From Cylindrobasidium torrendii FP15055 ss-10 (taxonomy: Eukaryota; Basidiomycota; Agaricomycetes; Agaricales; Physalacriaceae): DNA of 36,753 nt. Below the pieces are notes generated by a model. It did no database searches. It was given only the letters and a program-made list of their open reading frames with translations, and had not been told where the DNA came from. Shown piece by piece: positions 11,240 through 23,252 of the stretch. Each line of letters opens with the position of its first letter. Positions within the stretch are counted from its first letter, which is position 1. A program made the translations under genes and the position numbers. The DNA lies in NCBI GenBank assembly GCA_000934385.1, contig KN880665.1:1-36753 (forward strand). Reading direction: 5' to 3'.

Positions 11240-12100
11240 GCTTGACCTTCACAAACACCATCCCCTTTAACCCATCTGGACAAGCGCGACCCCATCCTCC
11301 CGAACCCAAAAATTTCTCTAGTACCGCGCGTCAAAGCCTCTTGTTCTGAGTAGAAGACGAAGCAGCACTCTGCGGGTCAAGAAAGACTAGTACTACACCG
11401 AAAACTATCTCATTGGTTTTAGCACAATAATCTAGGCTATGATTATGTGCTTGCTTTGCGAACCATGAACGTAGCGCGCACCCGCTATGACCAGTTACAA
11501 CAAGCAGGTATACACGGCCTTTGACGTCAACCGCGATGGTGGTCATCCCGCAGATGACTCGGACGCCGTAATGGGAATGAAGGGTATTTTATTGGCGACG
11601 AGCAACCACAACGCTGACTTGAGCAGTGTTCGAACGCAGGAGACCGTCTGCTTGATGAACGTTCGTCATATGCTCCTGGACGGATACCGATACGTCTGCC
11701 ATGGTCACGGTGGTCGGTTGGGTTTTCGCGGTGGTCCTAGCCGCGTCGTCCTGGGTTTTCGGCGAGCCGCGTCTTCGTGTACTTGGCGAAGATTGCTGCT
11801 CCCGAAATCGATATCGCTACGCGCGATGTGTGTAAGTTGCCTACTAGTACTAGGATGCTGTCAGCTTTCAACCCGCAAGAATTCATGTCCAACGAAAAAA
11901 AAAATGTGTGCCGGGTTTGTCATGGTAGCCGCGAGGGTCCTACCCTGGCTTTTCTTTGACGAGGTGACGAGGTGACGGCTGCTGCATCCCAAGTCCACAA
12001 TCACAAAAATCGCACTGGCAACGCTCGATACGGATGTGTGTGTAAGTGGCCTGCGCCAACCCACGATGGATGATGGCAACGAGCCACCCATGCATACCTC
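11240..12100 (-). pseudogene. Family X unit, copy 6 (strongly decayed)
   Basis: The stretch 11300-11420 matches 7895-8040 of copy 4 base by base with gaps (shared CGCGTCAAAGCCTCTTGTTC). The stretch 11460-11530 shares GAACGTAGCGCGCACCCGCT-type sequence with 8065-8130. The part 11650-11850 resembles segments upstream of exon 1 in other copies. No frame stays open across the pieces. This copy ends just before the LTN1 upstream region. Confidence 0.35.
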
Positions 12101-12338
12101 ACCTCCCTTGCTCTGTGGTTGTTCATGTTCCGGGCTTAATTATAATGTCATTAACGTCAGGGCTTTCCGCTCTCTTCTAACTTAATAGCGGCAGCCACGG
12201 TGGAAGCTCTCCCTAGCTCTCCCTCCCAGCCCACTGTGGAAGCTCCCCTGAGGTTGTTGAGGACGCGAAGACGCTCGCTTCCAGTGCATGAGAGAGATCA
12301 GATGAGCTGAGCGCTGAGAAAGACTCAGATGAGACTCC

Positions 12339-12403
12339 GACTCGCTGCCATGAGAGGCTGCGCACTGAGCAGAGACCAGACGACTCGCTGCCATGAGAGG
12401 CTG
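12339..12403. repeat. 22-bp direct repeat
   Basis: GACTCGCTGCCATGAGAGGC begins at 12339 and again at 12382, 43 bp apart, upstream of LTN1. Confidence 0.8.
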
Positions 12404-12456
12404 AGAGCATGAGAGGCTGAGAGCATGAGAGGCTGAGAGCATGAGAGCGCTGAGCA
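12391..12456. repeat. 16-bp tandem repeat upstream of LTN1
   Basis: The unit CTGAGAGCATGAGAGG is repeated about three to four times in a row. Earlier partial units (TGAGAGGCTG) extend the purine-rich tract to the left. Confidence 0.85.
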
Positions 12457-12968
12457 GGAGGGGTCGATCGGATGACGCACGACGCCAGGATCGGAGGCTT
12501 TTGATCGCGCGGTCTTGTCCTCATCCATCCATCATCATCATCGCTTTGCGAAAACTCACGAGCAGTTCGCTGCGAAAAACTCACGAGCAGCGACAAACAT
12601 TGGCAGGCCGCATCAACGACTTGCACAAAACGACACAGCGGAGGCTACACACAGCCCCGAGAAATAAACGAGCCAGCCACGAATTCGCGAGCCCGGACGA
12701 CGCGAGTCACGCACGAAAGAAGACTGGCACTACGACCAGCATCGACACGCAGCACACACGCAAGCGCATCCCCGCAAGAGCAGCAACACCTCTTTGATAT
12801 TAAGCGCAAGAGCAGAGGGAAATTAACGAGCTGCGCACCAAGCTTAGAGCAATACCAAGCGCCAAAGCAGTACCAAGCGCCAGAGCAACACCTCGTTCCT
12901 GCCGCAAGCGCAACACATCGTTCCAGCCGCAAGACCAAGACCAATCCGCACAACAAGAGTAGCCAAGA

Positions 12969-15900
12969 ATGGCGAAAGGAAGCGGGAAATCAAGCGCGAC
13001 GAGTGCGACGCGGAAGAAGCATGCTGCCGCGAAGGCGTCTGACCAACAGCAGCAGCAGAAGGGTGGAAGTGGAGGACAAGCGCAGGGAGGAGGAGGTGAG
13101 TTGTATCTCCTGTATACACTTCTCATCCCACATGTACGATGCGTATGAACCACTGCCCATCCACAACGCGTCCATCCTGCACTCCACGCCCTGCATCCTA
13201 TCAATTCTACTTGTATTCTCATTTCGCGTATTCCCTGCGCTTGCGTTCACCTCCCTTCCAACCCTCCCTTTTACCTTTACGTTTAGAACCCTTCCCTTCC
13301 CTCCCTCCCCTCTCTAGCATACCACCTTCGTCTCTCTAGCATCGACTGACCTCCCCACAGCCCCCAAAGAGAAAGTAAAGGGCACGAAAGCGGAGAAGAA
13401 GGCGGCGAAGAATGCACCGCGGAAGAAGGTGTACATTGCGCCTGTGAAGCCCGGGAGGGCTGTTGTGGATCCGTTGGATGGGGGTGCGTCTTTGCTTTTC
13501 TGGAATATATACATTTCACCCTTCTGCGTCTGTGGATGTACCTGCGTGGGGTGTCCATGAGTCCACTCGTTAATCTCCTTCGCCCATTCCAATCCCTTCT
13601 CCGCGTCCGGAAGCCGGGACTGATACACCTCAAATCCACTGCTTACAACCGATACTGACACTGAGTCGCTGCAGGCCCATCCCTCGCACACGTCCTCCCC
13701 GCGGACCTTGTCGTGATTCTGCGTGGGCTGGGAAAGAAGGCGGGTGTGACGCGAGCGAAGGCTGTTGATGAGTTGCGGGTGTGGATTTCGCGTGCAGATC
13801 AACAACGAGAAGGCGAAGGAGAAGGGGAGGGAGAGGGAGGGGTAGAGGAGGTGTTGGAGACGATGATGCCTGTTTGGGTACGTCTCTTTATTTCTATTTC
13901 CCCCCACATATTCGACCGCTTGCCGCATTTCCCACCTACCACTCCTTCATCGCCATATGCTGGTTTTGTTAACATCTGCGCAGATCCACCACCTCCCCAG
14001 CCTCCTCACACACCCCCTCCGTCGTCTGCGTATCTCCTCCGGGGCACTCCACGCAGACCTTATCCGCCGGCTCCCTTCCTTCCTCCTCCCCACTTCTTCA
14101 TCTTACACTGTCCCCACTTCTTCATCTTACACTGGCGCCTCCACGCCGGTCCTAGCGATCTGGTGCCTCGCAGCGCACAGCGGCACGACGCCTCTCGGCG
14201 TGTTCGAAGCGTACGCGGGGAGGGTGGAGAGGGAGGAAGTGGCGGCGGTGGGTCCGGCGGTGTATCGTGCTGTGTTGGATCCGGTTGGGGTGTATCGGGA
14301 GATTACGTTTGCGAGTGTCGGGAGCGGCGGTGCAGGCGACGGAGCAGCGGGAGAAGACGAAGAAGAGGAGGAAGGCGAGGGAGTGGGGGAGAGAGCGTCG
14401 AGGATTAGGGTGGGTGCGTTGGGTGCGCTTGGGTGGGTTATGAGGCGGTTTAGTGTCAAGGACGCTGCTTCAGGACATGACGGCGCTTCAGCTCCAGAAC
14501 ATGGCGCCGACGTCGCTCCATCAGGATATTCAGCAGAAGAGCGAGAGCGGGAGCGGGAGGAGGACCGGGAGTTGGAGGTATCGTGGGGCGTGGCTGTGTC
14601 CGACGCGAAGGTGTGGGGTGTGCTCAACGCGGAGCTGGGGTGGGAGAGGAAGGCGGGGTGGGTGTTTTTGGGAGATGTGTTGGGTGCTGTTGGGAGAGGT
14701 GCGTTTTTTCTCGGGGTTTCGCTTTTTGTTTTGGCCCCTTATTGCTGCGTCTCTCTCTTTTGGTCGTCTGTTCGTGATCTTCACGTTCTGCGATTCGCAA
14801 TACTATCATTCATACATTCGTGTCTCGCCCCGACCTTTGCTGACCCATCTCCCTTAGAAACGATATCCGAAGCGCTACCCGTGATATCCCCCGCCGTACT
14901 GCAGAGTGCATGGAGGGAGACGGATACAGCCGTCCAGAGCGCGATGTGGGCCCCGCTGCTTACGTTTTTGAAAGCGTGGCCCGAGGCGTGGACGTTAGGG
15001 ACATCACACCCACATGACGGAGTACCGCGGGACGCGGCAGGAGCTTCGCGCCAGCAAGGAGTGACTGGCGCGGCGGAAGACGGGAAAGAGGCGGAAGAGG
15101 CGGGAGACGCGGGAATATCGTCCAACGCAGCGGGAGGAAGCAGCGCATACGACGCCTTCCTGTCTTTTATCGAGCGCGGGTGTGGGGGAGTGTGGCCTGT
15201 TCTTGTGGTGGTGGTGTCGACGATTCCTCCTGCTGTTTTCAACCGTGCTTCTTCCGACCCCGTTCGAGCGTCACAACCGCTCACAACGTTCTTCGACGCG
15301 GTGTGGGCAGCGGAAGGTGCGGTGAGGAAACAGCATAGGAAGGAGTGGATCGAGGCGGTGTTTGAGGTTTTGGTTTTGCTTGTAAGGAGGAGGAGGAAGA
15401 GCGAGGCGTCGAATTTGCTTTCGCCGTTCAACTTGCTTTCGCCGTCATCGACCTCTGCTGGAGAAGAACTGTCGACTGCAGCATCATCTAGTGCGGAAGC
15501 GCTACCCACTGCGAATATAGCAGAAGCGCCGTCGTCTTCGAACCCGCTCCTCCCTCCGCCAGCATCAGCAGAAGACGAGAACGCGGTGGTGATGCAGCAG
15601 ATCCAGCGTGCGTTTGATGTGTTGAGGAAGGGAGGTGTGGGCCCGGAGGTTGTGGGGGGTGTGATGAGGAGGGTTGTGGGTGCGAAAGTGGCAGCAGCTG
15701 GAGGGGCGTCACCGGCTACTGCGCCTGCTACTGCGAGTCAAGCTGGTGCTGCACCTGCATCTCAACCTGCTGGTGCTGTTGGAGGTTCTGCGAGCCAAGC
15801 TGCGCCTGCCGTGGCGAGTCAAGCTGCTGCAGCTGCGCACGAGGCGGAAGCGATCCCAAACGCATGGGAGATCGTGCGTACCGAGGTTGTGCGTGCGCGA

Positions 15901-18900
15901 GACGAGCATGTTCCGAGGCTCGTCAGAGCACTCGGCGCGGGTGCAGGAGGAGGAATAAGAGACCGCCACACAGGAGAAATGAGGGAGGTGAAGGAGCTGG
16001 AGGAGGATGTTGTGAAAGGTGGATTGGAGAGGATGAGGGTGAGCCTTGAGAAGATCGAAGCTAGTCTTGAGAAGAAACATGAACCGGCGGAGGAAGAAGG
16101 AGAAGACGCGGGCCAGCCGGAAAAGTCGGAGGAAGAAGGCACGGTGGATAGCACGCTGTTCGTGGAATCGCTCAAGACGTTTGGGGAGAGGGTGTGGAGC
16201 TCTGGGTCTGGGTGTGTGGAGGTGCGTTTCTTACTTCAACTTCCTCTGTGTCTGCTTTTCAGCGCTCTTTTCTTTTCGGTATCCGCTTTCTTCTCTTTTC
16301 TTCACCCCTAACCTGCTTTTCTTTTCTTTACTCTCCGCATCGTTCTCCTTCCCGTTTCTGTATCCTCAAGCTAACACTTCCTTCCTTCCTTCCCTCAGCT
16401 CATAGACACAACGATCCAAACACACGCTTCCGAGCTCCTGCGTCGTGCCCCGCATGTCCTACGTGTATACTTCACAGCGAGGAAGGATGAAGGGAGGGTT
16501 GGTGTGGTGTGGAGGGTTTTGTGTGATGGTGTTGCTGGGGCTGGGACCGGCGCCGCTCTTGATGGTAACGACAACACGACGACGGCTGGTACCGATAACA
16601 CGACGACAGCTGCAGCGACCGAGAGCACGTCGAAATCCATCGAACGGTTATTGGATCTAGCTTCGACTGGCGTGCACGTTTCGGCGTCTGGCATTCTGGA
16701 CGAGCTTGTCGTTCGGTTCTTCGCAGCCAGTAATGCGAGAGGAGAAAGAGCATCGCAGGACTTCCTCCGCCGGATCCTTCGTGCGCCGAGGGGTGCTGTG
16801 CTCAGCGAGGAAGGCGTCCAGCGTGTGAAGGGTGTGCTTGAGGGGAGGGTTAGGAGGGGTGTGGAGGGTGTACTTCGCGGTGGTGCTTCAGCTTCAGCAC
16901 ATGTAGCAACGGAAGTTGAAGTCGAAGCAGGAGCAGAAGTTCAAGCAGAAGTAGGAGAAGTCGAACGAGCGGCGGCTGGAGCAGAAGTACAAGCAGAAGA
17001 GGCATCGGCACTGAGCGATGCGCTGGAACTCCTCGAGCTTACAAGCCTCCCGCTTTCGACGGGGTGTGTGGTTGATGTGTGGATTGTTGCGTTTCTTCTT
17101 CCTTCGCGGCGTATGGGAGAGAGGGCAGAGGAGACACGGGTTGCAGCTGAGGGACTGTTGGTTTCTGAACGCGCACGTGTACATGGAGGAGAAGAGGTGT
17201 ATCCCGTTCTTGTGCACCGCCTCAGGGAGATTTTGATGTATGAGTCGGCGCTGAGGCCTGCAGACGTCCTGCGTGCCGCTTCTTCTTCTTCTTCCTTGTC
17301 TTCTTCATTATTTGGGCTAAGAGAAGGAAGGGAGTTGAAGTGGGATATTCTTCCGGGTGGGGAGGACATGGATGCGATGCTAGATGCTTCTCTCGCCACA
17401 AACGCGGGCCCCACGACGAAAGAGACGCAGGGCTATGCCCGTGCTACAGAGAGCAATCACGCTGCAGCGAAAGAGACGCAGGGTTATGCGAGGCTCATGC
17501 ACTACACCCTCGCCCTCGCGCTGCAGGACCGTGTGGGCGCGAGGGAGAAGGAGAGGGTGGGGTGGGTGTTGAGGCATGTTGCGTATCTTGCTGTTTCTTC
17601 GTCTTCCTCGTTTTCTTCCTCATACGCATATCCGGCGCCGACGACTTCTCATGCTCACGCGCCTTCGAGGAGAAGCGCATCGAGGACGAGGACAGGATCG
17701 AGTAGGAGGAGGGCAGCGAGAGAAGCGAAACGCGTGCGGGAAGATGCGGACCGTGTTGTGGGGTACCTCATCAGTGTGGAGAATTCGAGGGAGGCGAGGG
17801 AGGAGGGGGTTAGTCTCAAGGGTGAGTATTGCATTCTCACGTAGTTAGAAGTGATTTTTTGGTACTGATGAGAACTTAGATGCGAAGCCAAAGACGCGGC
17901 TTGGGGGTGTTTTGAGGACGCAGATTGCGCGTGCTATGAGTTCGGCGGTGGCATCGACATCGACATCGACAGCTACATCGACATCGGCAGCAGCAGCGAC
18001 GCAACACTCCCTCGTCCTCGAAACACTCCTCGAGCGCATCCTCCGCGATGCGGAGCGCGAGGAGGGCGATGCGTGGGTGGGGTATGCGAGGCGGAAGGGG
18101 TGTTGTGCGTTTCTTTCTTCGTTTCTTCTTCATTTCGTTGTTTTGTTCTTTTGCTTTCATTCAGTTCCCTCGTTGTTTCTTCTTTCTTTTGGATGCGTCA
18201 TGCTTCCTCTTCGCCTGGACCCTCTTCACATACTCGCCGCCTCTCTACCTCTTTACATATTCACCCTCTCTTTTCTTCTTCATGCTTTTTCTCTGCATTG
18301 TCTTGCGCCCTGCGTATACACGCTGACCTCGCGCAAATACGCTGACCCTCTTTTTTCTTTTGTTTTGTAGCCCCGACGGTATCCTCCGCTATCCTGCGTG
18401 CGGTTGCGAGGAGCGGGCTTGAGCCGGTGGGTATGGAGAGGTATAGGAATGAGGTTGCGGCGGAGCTTTTTGGGGTTGGTGGTGGCGGTAGAGGTGCGTT
18501 TTTGTTTTTGCAATGCCGTACGCTGTGGCGTACTTCTTCCGACGTTCCTTCATCTCCGATGTTTCTTTCCCCCTTCGCCGGCGTTCCTTTTTCTCCTTCT
18601 CCAACCTTCCTTCCTCTCCTCCAACCTTCCTCTCCTCCTTCCTCTCCCCTCAATCATCATCATCTTAACATCTTCCAGGCTCCTCCTCCTCGAAGAAAGC
18701 ATACAAGGCGCTCCGGGACCTGGCGGATGTGCTTCCGCGGGCGGAACTGGGTGTGGGTGTGTTGAGCCAGCAGCGTGCGGTGCGGCTCGTGAAGGGGATG
18801 GAGGGGGTTGTTCTTGCTGATGATGAGGTGCGTTTCATACTCTCTCTACTCTCTCCTTATATATGTTTACTCTCTATACATATGTGTCTACTCCCTCTCT

Positions 18901-21864
18901 CTGTATATATGTCTACTCTCCCTCTATACATATATGTCTACTCTCCCTCTACGTATATATGTCTACTCTACGTCCATCCGTCCTTGCACTAAGCTGACTT
19001 TCTTTTTGTTTTCTCACAGTCCTCCTCCTCCTCCTCCTCGGAAGGAGAAGAAGACATAGAAAGCGCGATCATCGCGGTCCTCCCTGCGCTTGTGCCGCTG
19101 CTCGTTGGGACGGAGGGCGGGCATTGGGCGTTTGTGGGTGATGTGGTGGAGAGTGTGCTTGGGCGTGTCGCCGACGAAGGAGGCGAAGAGGAGGAAGTGC
19201 GTTTTCTCTACTCCTCATTCTTTGCATTCGTTCCTTGCATTCGTCGCTTTATTGTTCTGCCTCTTCCTTTATTGTTCTGCCTCTTCCTTTATTGTTCCGC
19301 CCTTTCTTTCGACGCGTTACTGATCCCTTTCCCCCCCTTTTCCTTAGCCTCTCCCCACCACCCTCCAAACCCTCGCAGACCTGGAAAACGCGCTCAAGAC
19401 GGTCCGGGTGCTCGACGAGCTCGCGGGAAGGAAGAATGAGGAGTGGAATGGGAGGAAGGAGGGTGTGAGGGGACTGGTGTGGGGTGTTGTGGGGTGGCTT
19501 GCTCCTTCGAAGCGCACGTCTTTCGCAGGCGCTACGAATACTGGGGTGGCGGGGAGTAGGCGTGCGCAGCAGTGGACAGAGAAGACGGACGCGTGGGAGG
19601 AGGCGAGTGCGGCGCGGAAGAGGTGTGTGAGGTTGGCGTTGGAGGTGCTGCAGCAGGGGACGATTCGTGGAGGAGGGGATGTGTTGGGTGGGTTAGTGTG
19701 GGTTCTCGGGCACCAAGGACAGGATGAGGATGCAGGAGAGGTCGACGACCAAGACCTCGGACATTCGGCAGAGGACGAATATGTCGAAGATGAATATACT
19801 CTCGACCTCGACCTCGCCGAAGATGAATACGACCAACACAACGCTGAGCATTGGGCTGAGGAATCATGGGACCAAGAAGACGAGGAAGAAGACATCGAAG
19901 CGATCAAACTGGCGTACCCGATCCTGAAGAGGGCCGCGGAGGCGTGGACGGAGGGTGCGGTGGTTGAGGCTGCTGTGGGGCCTGTTGCGGAGAAGGGTGA
20001 AGGTGCGTTTCTTTTCTTTTCTTTGCTTCATCTTGAGGCCGGAAATAAAGAGAATGGCTTACTTGAAATGCAGACACGCCAAAGCCTCCGGAAGAACCCA
20101 AACAAGCGAGGCTTCCGGATGTGCTTTTGGATTTCCTGCTGCTTTCTTCCGCTGCTACTACTACTTCATACGGGCCTGCTTCATACGCGCGAACGCGGTT
20201 CGGCACGCTCGTAGCCTGGACGCTCCTCTTTGACCTTTTCGAGAACACGTCTTTGAGGGTGCGTGCGGCGTATATCGAGCAGCTTAGGGATGCAGGCGTG
20301 TTTGGGGAGGTGTTTATGCCGATGGTTGTTGAGATGCTTGGGGTTGCTTTGCCCTCTTCTTCTTATTCTGCGGCGGCTTCGTATTCTTCGTCACGAGGCG
20401 GAGAAGGAAGTGGTGGAGGAGCGAAGGAGAAGGAGAAGGAATGGGCGGTGGGAGGATGGAGTGTGGAGGAGTTTTATGTGCAGTGTGCGTTTCCCTTCTC
20501 TTCCTTCTTTTCCTTCTTTCTTTCTTTTCCTTTTCTTCAGTGCATTCGTCCGCTTTGCTGCCCTCGAGGGATAGGAGTTACTACAGAGCTGACACATACC
20601 TACTAGATTACGAACCCTCTTCCTCCCCAGACTCCGAGGAAAAGCAAGAGGACGATGCGCCGCTCCGCGTCTTCGCAGCACATCTGTATTTCCGTGCGCT
20701 GCTGCGTGTTCCCGGGCTTGTGCGTGCGTGGGTTGAAGGCGACAGTACACGGGCCAGTGGCAGCAAGGGAACGTCGGGCAGCGCCGCCAACAAAGGCAGT
20801 ACAGGCAGGGGAGGAGCAGGAAGAGCAGGAGCGGCGAGGCAGTACGACCGCACCGTCCGAGAGAAACTCGTCAGCCTGACGGCGGCGCAGTTTAGTCCTG
20901 GGATTATTAGGACGGAGTTGGGTGGAGGAGCGGAGGCTGCGCTTGAAGATGAGACGTTCAAGGTTCGCGTGCTCTCCTCTAAGGCCCCCACAAAGGCAAG
21001 AATAACGGGGGTGGGAGGTGGGAGTAAAGGCGCAGGAGGAGGCGGAGCAGGGGGAGCGGGAGCGGGAGGAGAAGTGGTAGCGAGGTACACTGTGGACGAG
21101 CATGTGCTGTCGTTGCGCGTGAAGGTGCCTGCGGCGTATCCGTTGGAGAGGATTGAGGTTGGTGAAGGTGCGTCGTCTTTTCAATCTCCCGTCGCTCCAT
21201 CGCTTCCTCCTCACTCTTCCATGATTACACTTGCACTCTTGCCTCGTTGCTCCCTTTCCGTTTCTCCTCCTTCGTTGCACTCTTATACCTCGTCGTTGCT
21301 CTCTTACCTCCGTTGTACTCTTACCCTCCCTCCCCCTTTCACCCTCACTCACTCCACCTCTGTGCTCACCCACTCACTAACCCCCTCCCTCCCCCTCTTA
21401 CAGACCCATCAAGCACAACCCGCCCGGGCGTAGACGAAGCGCGCTGGCGGCTATGGAAGTTCGGCGTGCAGCAGGTCGTGTGGGGTGCTGGCGGCGGCGG
21501 GGTGTGGGACGGTGTGCGGGTGTGGAAGCGGAATGTGCAGGGGTGGTTTGAGGGGCAGGTGGAGTGTGCGATATGTTATTCGTGAGTTGTCTTTTGCGTG
21601 GCGTGATGAGGGTTTGGGGTGTTTTTGCGAGGGTTTGCGCGAGGAGCGGTGAAGCTGCTCTCTTCCCCTTCCCCTTCGTACCCTTCCGTCTTGTGCACAC
21701 AACGCTGACCCTCCTTGCACAGGATAATAAGCCTGATGGACGGGACGCTCCCTGCGCGGCCGTGCCGGACGTGCAAGAACAAGTTCCATGGGGGGTGTTT
21801 GTATAAGTGGTTTCATACGAGCCATTCGAGTAGTTGTCCGCTGTGTCGGAGTGATATGTTTTAG
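12969..21864 (+). CDS. LTN1: Listerin, E3 ubiquitin-protein ligase of the RQC complex
   Basis: LTN1 (RKR1 in yeast) ubiquitinates nascent chains stuck on 60S ribosomal subunits, with Rqc2, Rqc1 and Cdc48, in the cytosol. My model joins 12969-13095, 13361-13483, 13675-13877, 13984-14698, 14858-16221, 16399-17821, 17880-18104, 18371-18493, 18679-18827, 19020-19196, 19348-20002, 20074-20484, 20607-21167, 21404-21581 and 21723-21864. It is in frame throughout and gives 2191 residues. The start [19 protein letters not shown] and the early block [20 protein letters not shown] are listerin-typical. A long HEAT-like helical body follows, then an RWD-like segment (about 2050-2085) and [16 protein letters not shown] leading into the RING. 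Zinc ligands are C2140, C2143, C2159, C2162, H2167, C2170, C2183, C2186. Yeast and human proteins are about 1560 and 1770 residues; the excess comes from Ala/Gly/Glu/Ser-rich inserts. Exon 7 donor choice (18104) is the least certain splice. Confidence 0.95.
14088..14132. repeat. In-frame 21-bp duplication in LTN1
   Basis: CCCACTTCTTCATCTTACAC occurs twice in tandem and encodes [16 protein letters not shown]. It is one of several low-complexity expansions in the gene. Confidence 0.8.
18840..18970. repeat. Minisatellite in LTN1 intron 9
   Basis: About five imperfect units of TATATATGTCTACTCTCCCT fill most of the intron between 18827 and 19020. The unit alternates pyrimidine and A/T-rich parts. 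Confidence 0.8.
19247..19306. repeat. 20-bp tandem repeat in LTN1 intron 10
   Basis: CTTTATTGTTCTGCCTCTTC is repeated three times (19247, 19267, 19287), the last copy degenerate. Confidence 0.85.
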
Positions 21865-22440
21865 GGAGGTGGTGTGCGAGTGCAGTGTGGTGAGTGCAGT
21901 GGAGGGGTGCGAGTGCTGAAGGAAATGCGATGAAGGAGGGGAAGGGGATGAAGGGGGGAGGAGGCGATGCGATGCCGAAAGGGAAAAAAAATTGTTTGTA
22001 TGTTGTGTAATAATGGACTTTTTTTTGTATTCCATACCTTTCTATGCAAAGTGTAGTATACGCGATCCAGCTCATGACATTGTGTGCATCTAGCTCATTA
22101 CATTGTGCGCGCACAGGCGAGCGCCGTGAGAGATGATGACCAAGTCGAGATCGCACTCTTCCTGATTCCTCATATTTCCAGGAGGAAGTAACATTGCAGA
22201 CTCCACTTAATATCAGATTGCGATTAAAGGTCGTGGTTACTGTACTAGGTAGTACTCCGTGGATTCATCCTTTTCGGAATGCACGATGCCGGGTACGCAT
22301 TTCATATTCGGTCTACATACATACATACACAATGAATGATATGCGAACGCAGTGATAGTGATATTCAAAACGTGGTGTCGCGGCAGCTCATCGACGTAGC
22401 CCGTCCACACCAGCCGCCACAGCTCGTGAAGGACCGGCGA
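21865..22440. other. LTN1 3' flank
   Basis: Purine-rich 3'-UTR-like sequence follows the stop. AATAAT at 22008-22013 before a T-rich run is a possible poly(A) region. An imperfect direct repeat (ATCCAGCTCATGACATTGTG and ATCTAGCTCATTACATTGTG) lies at 22064-22112, and a short (CATA)n run at about 22314-22331. Part of this flank (GTAACATTGCAGACTC near 22188) recurs at 33596. No gene seen. Confidence 0.5.
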
Positions 22441-22800
22441 GCGAGATTTTTGGATGCGTAGGAGAGGGAACTATCCTGAATATGTGGGTGAAGTCGAGGG
22501 CATCAGAACGCACCTTCACACGCTCCCGGCCCAGCTTTCGCACCATAGGTGTCTCGACGTGACCATGTCCGTTAGGAATGATGCTTCTTCAATTTCCACG
22601 TCTTTGGGTCGGAGAGCGGATGGGAGACGCTCGGAAGGAGTATGTAGATGCGGATGTGGATGGTGCGCACGGCGTCCTAGCCGAGAGTCTACTTGAAGAC
22701 ACTGACACTTCTGGCCAAGATGGTATTGCAGTAAGTATGTATACCGCGAAGGGAGTTGTTGGCGGGCGTTAAGGCCTAAAGGTTCCATACGGGCAACTTC
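22440..22800 (-). pseudogene. Family X unit, copy 7 (short fragment)
   Basis: The minus strand has a GTGCGTTCTGATGCC donor and CTTCACCCACATATTCAG acceptor near 22490-22535. They match the intron between exons 2 and 3 of the X unit (TTCGTTGACCCATTCTCAG in others). Only this junction and some exon 2-like sequence up to 22790 are present. The same fragment is in the right duplicate near 30650-31180, where it belongs to copy 8. Confidence 0.35.
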
Positions 22801-23252
22801 GAACAGCTGGTCCAGCGGAATTCGAGTCTGCCGCTGGGGTCTCGAGTCGGCCAGTTGCTGGTACTAACGAGCGTTTCGTACATCCCATTGGTTTATGAAT
22901 CCATGCGCGATGATGTTCTGTCCAATGTCCATAGTCGAAGTCAGGTCCAAGTTGTTCGATCGCGTTTCGCTTGGTCCTGGACCACCATGATCATCTTGTG
23001 TTCTTGCCCCCCGCGCGCATAGAATGAAGAATTCGGATATTTAAACGTCAACATCGAAAGACGGGCTCTCAAACCATGAACCATCATGTATTGCGCCGGA
23101 AAACCAATGGCGCACCACTGCAAATTACACTCGGCACTGGCAGGCGCGATTGCGGACAACGCTTCATGCTACAGCCTACTTATTACTCGTCCTCTGTTGG
23201 CCTCACGGACGACGAGCAGAGGCCCGATGGAAAACCCACTTCGAACGTATAT
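22801..23252. other. Region upstream of the small duplicated ORF
   Basis: About 450 bp without a supported gene, closely matched by 31090-31544. The conservation covers TGGTCCTGGACCACCATGAT (22976) and the stretch up to the ATG at 23253. A plus-strand frame starting MNHHVLRRK at 23076 has a counterpart start at 31377, but one-base gaps shift the frame between the copies, so I do not call it coding. Confidence 0.4.

Larger units (their letters stand above)
12101..12968. other. LTN1 upstream region and 5' leader
   Basis: This stretch of about 870 bp separates the X remains from the LTN1 start. TTAATTATAATG at 12136-12147 is the only TATA-like element and lies next to TAACGTCAG; neither is proven. 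From 12770 to 12950 the leader is built of imperfect short repeats (TACCAAGCGCCARAGCA twice; CGTTCCWGCCGCAAG twice). A 118-codon open frame at 12441-12797 lies upstream of the LTN1 start in the same direction and could act as an upstream ORF if transcription begins before it; there is no second line of evidence. Confidence 0.35.

Noticed and set aside
13281..13930. Long minus-strand open frames opposite LTN1 (for example 13314-13928, 14127-14627, 14781-15509, 20603-21373)
   Set aside because: They are antisense to exons of a well-supported gene in GC-rich sequence, cross its introns without splice logic and show no motifs. They are shadows.
18841..18970. Regular repeats that could suggest a CRISPR-like array
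   Set aside because: The units are contiguous, imperfect and lie inside a eukaryotic intron; there are no unique spacers.
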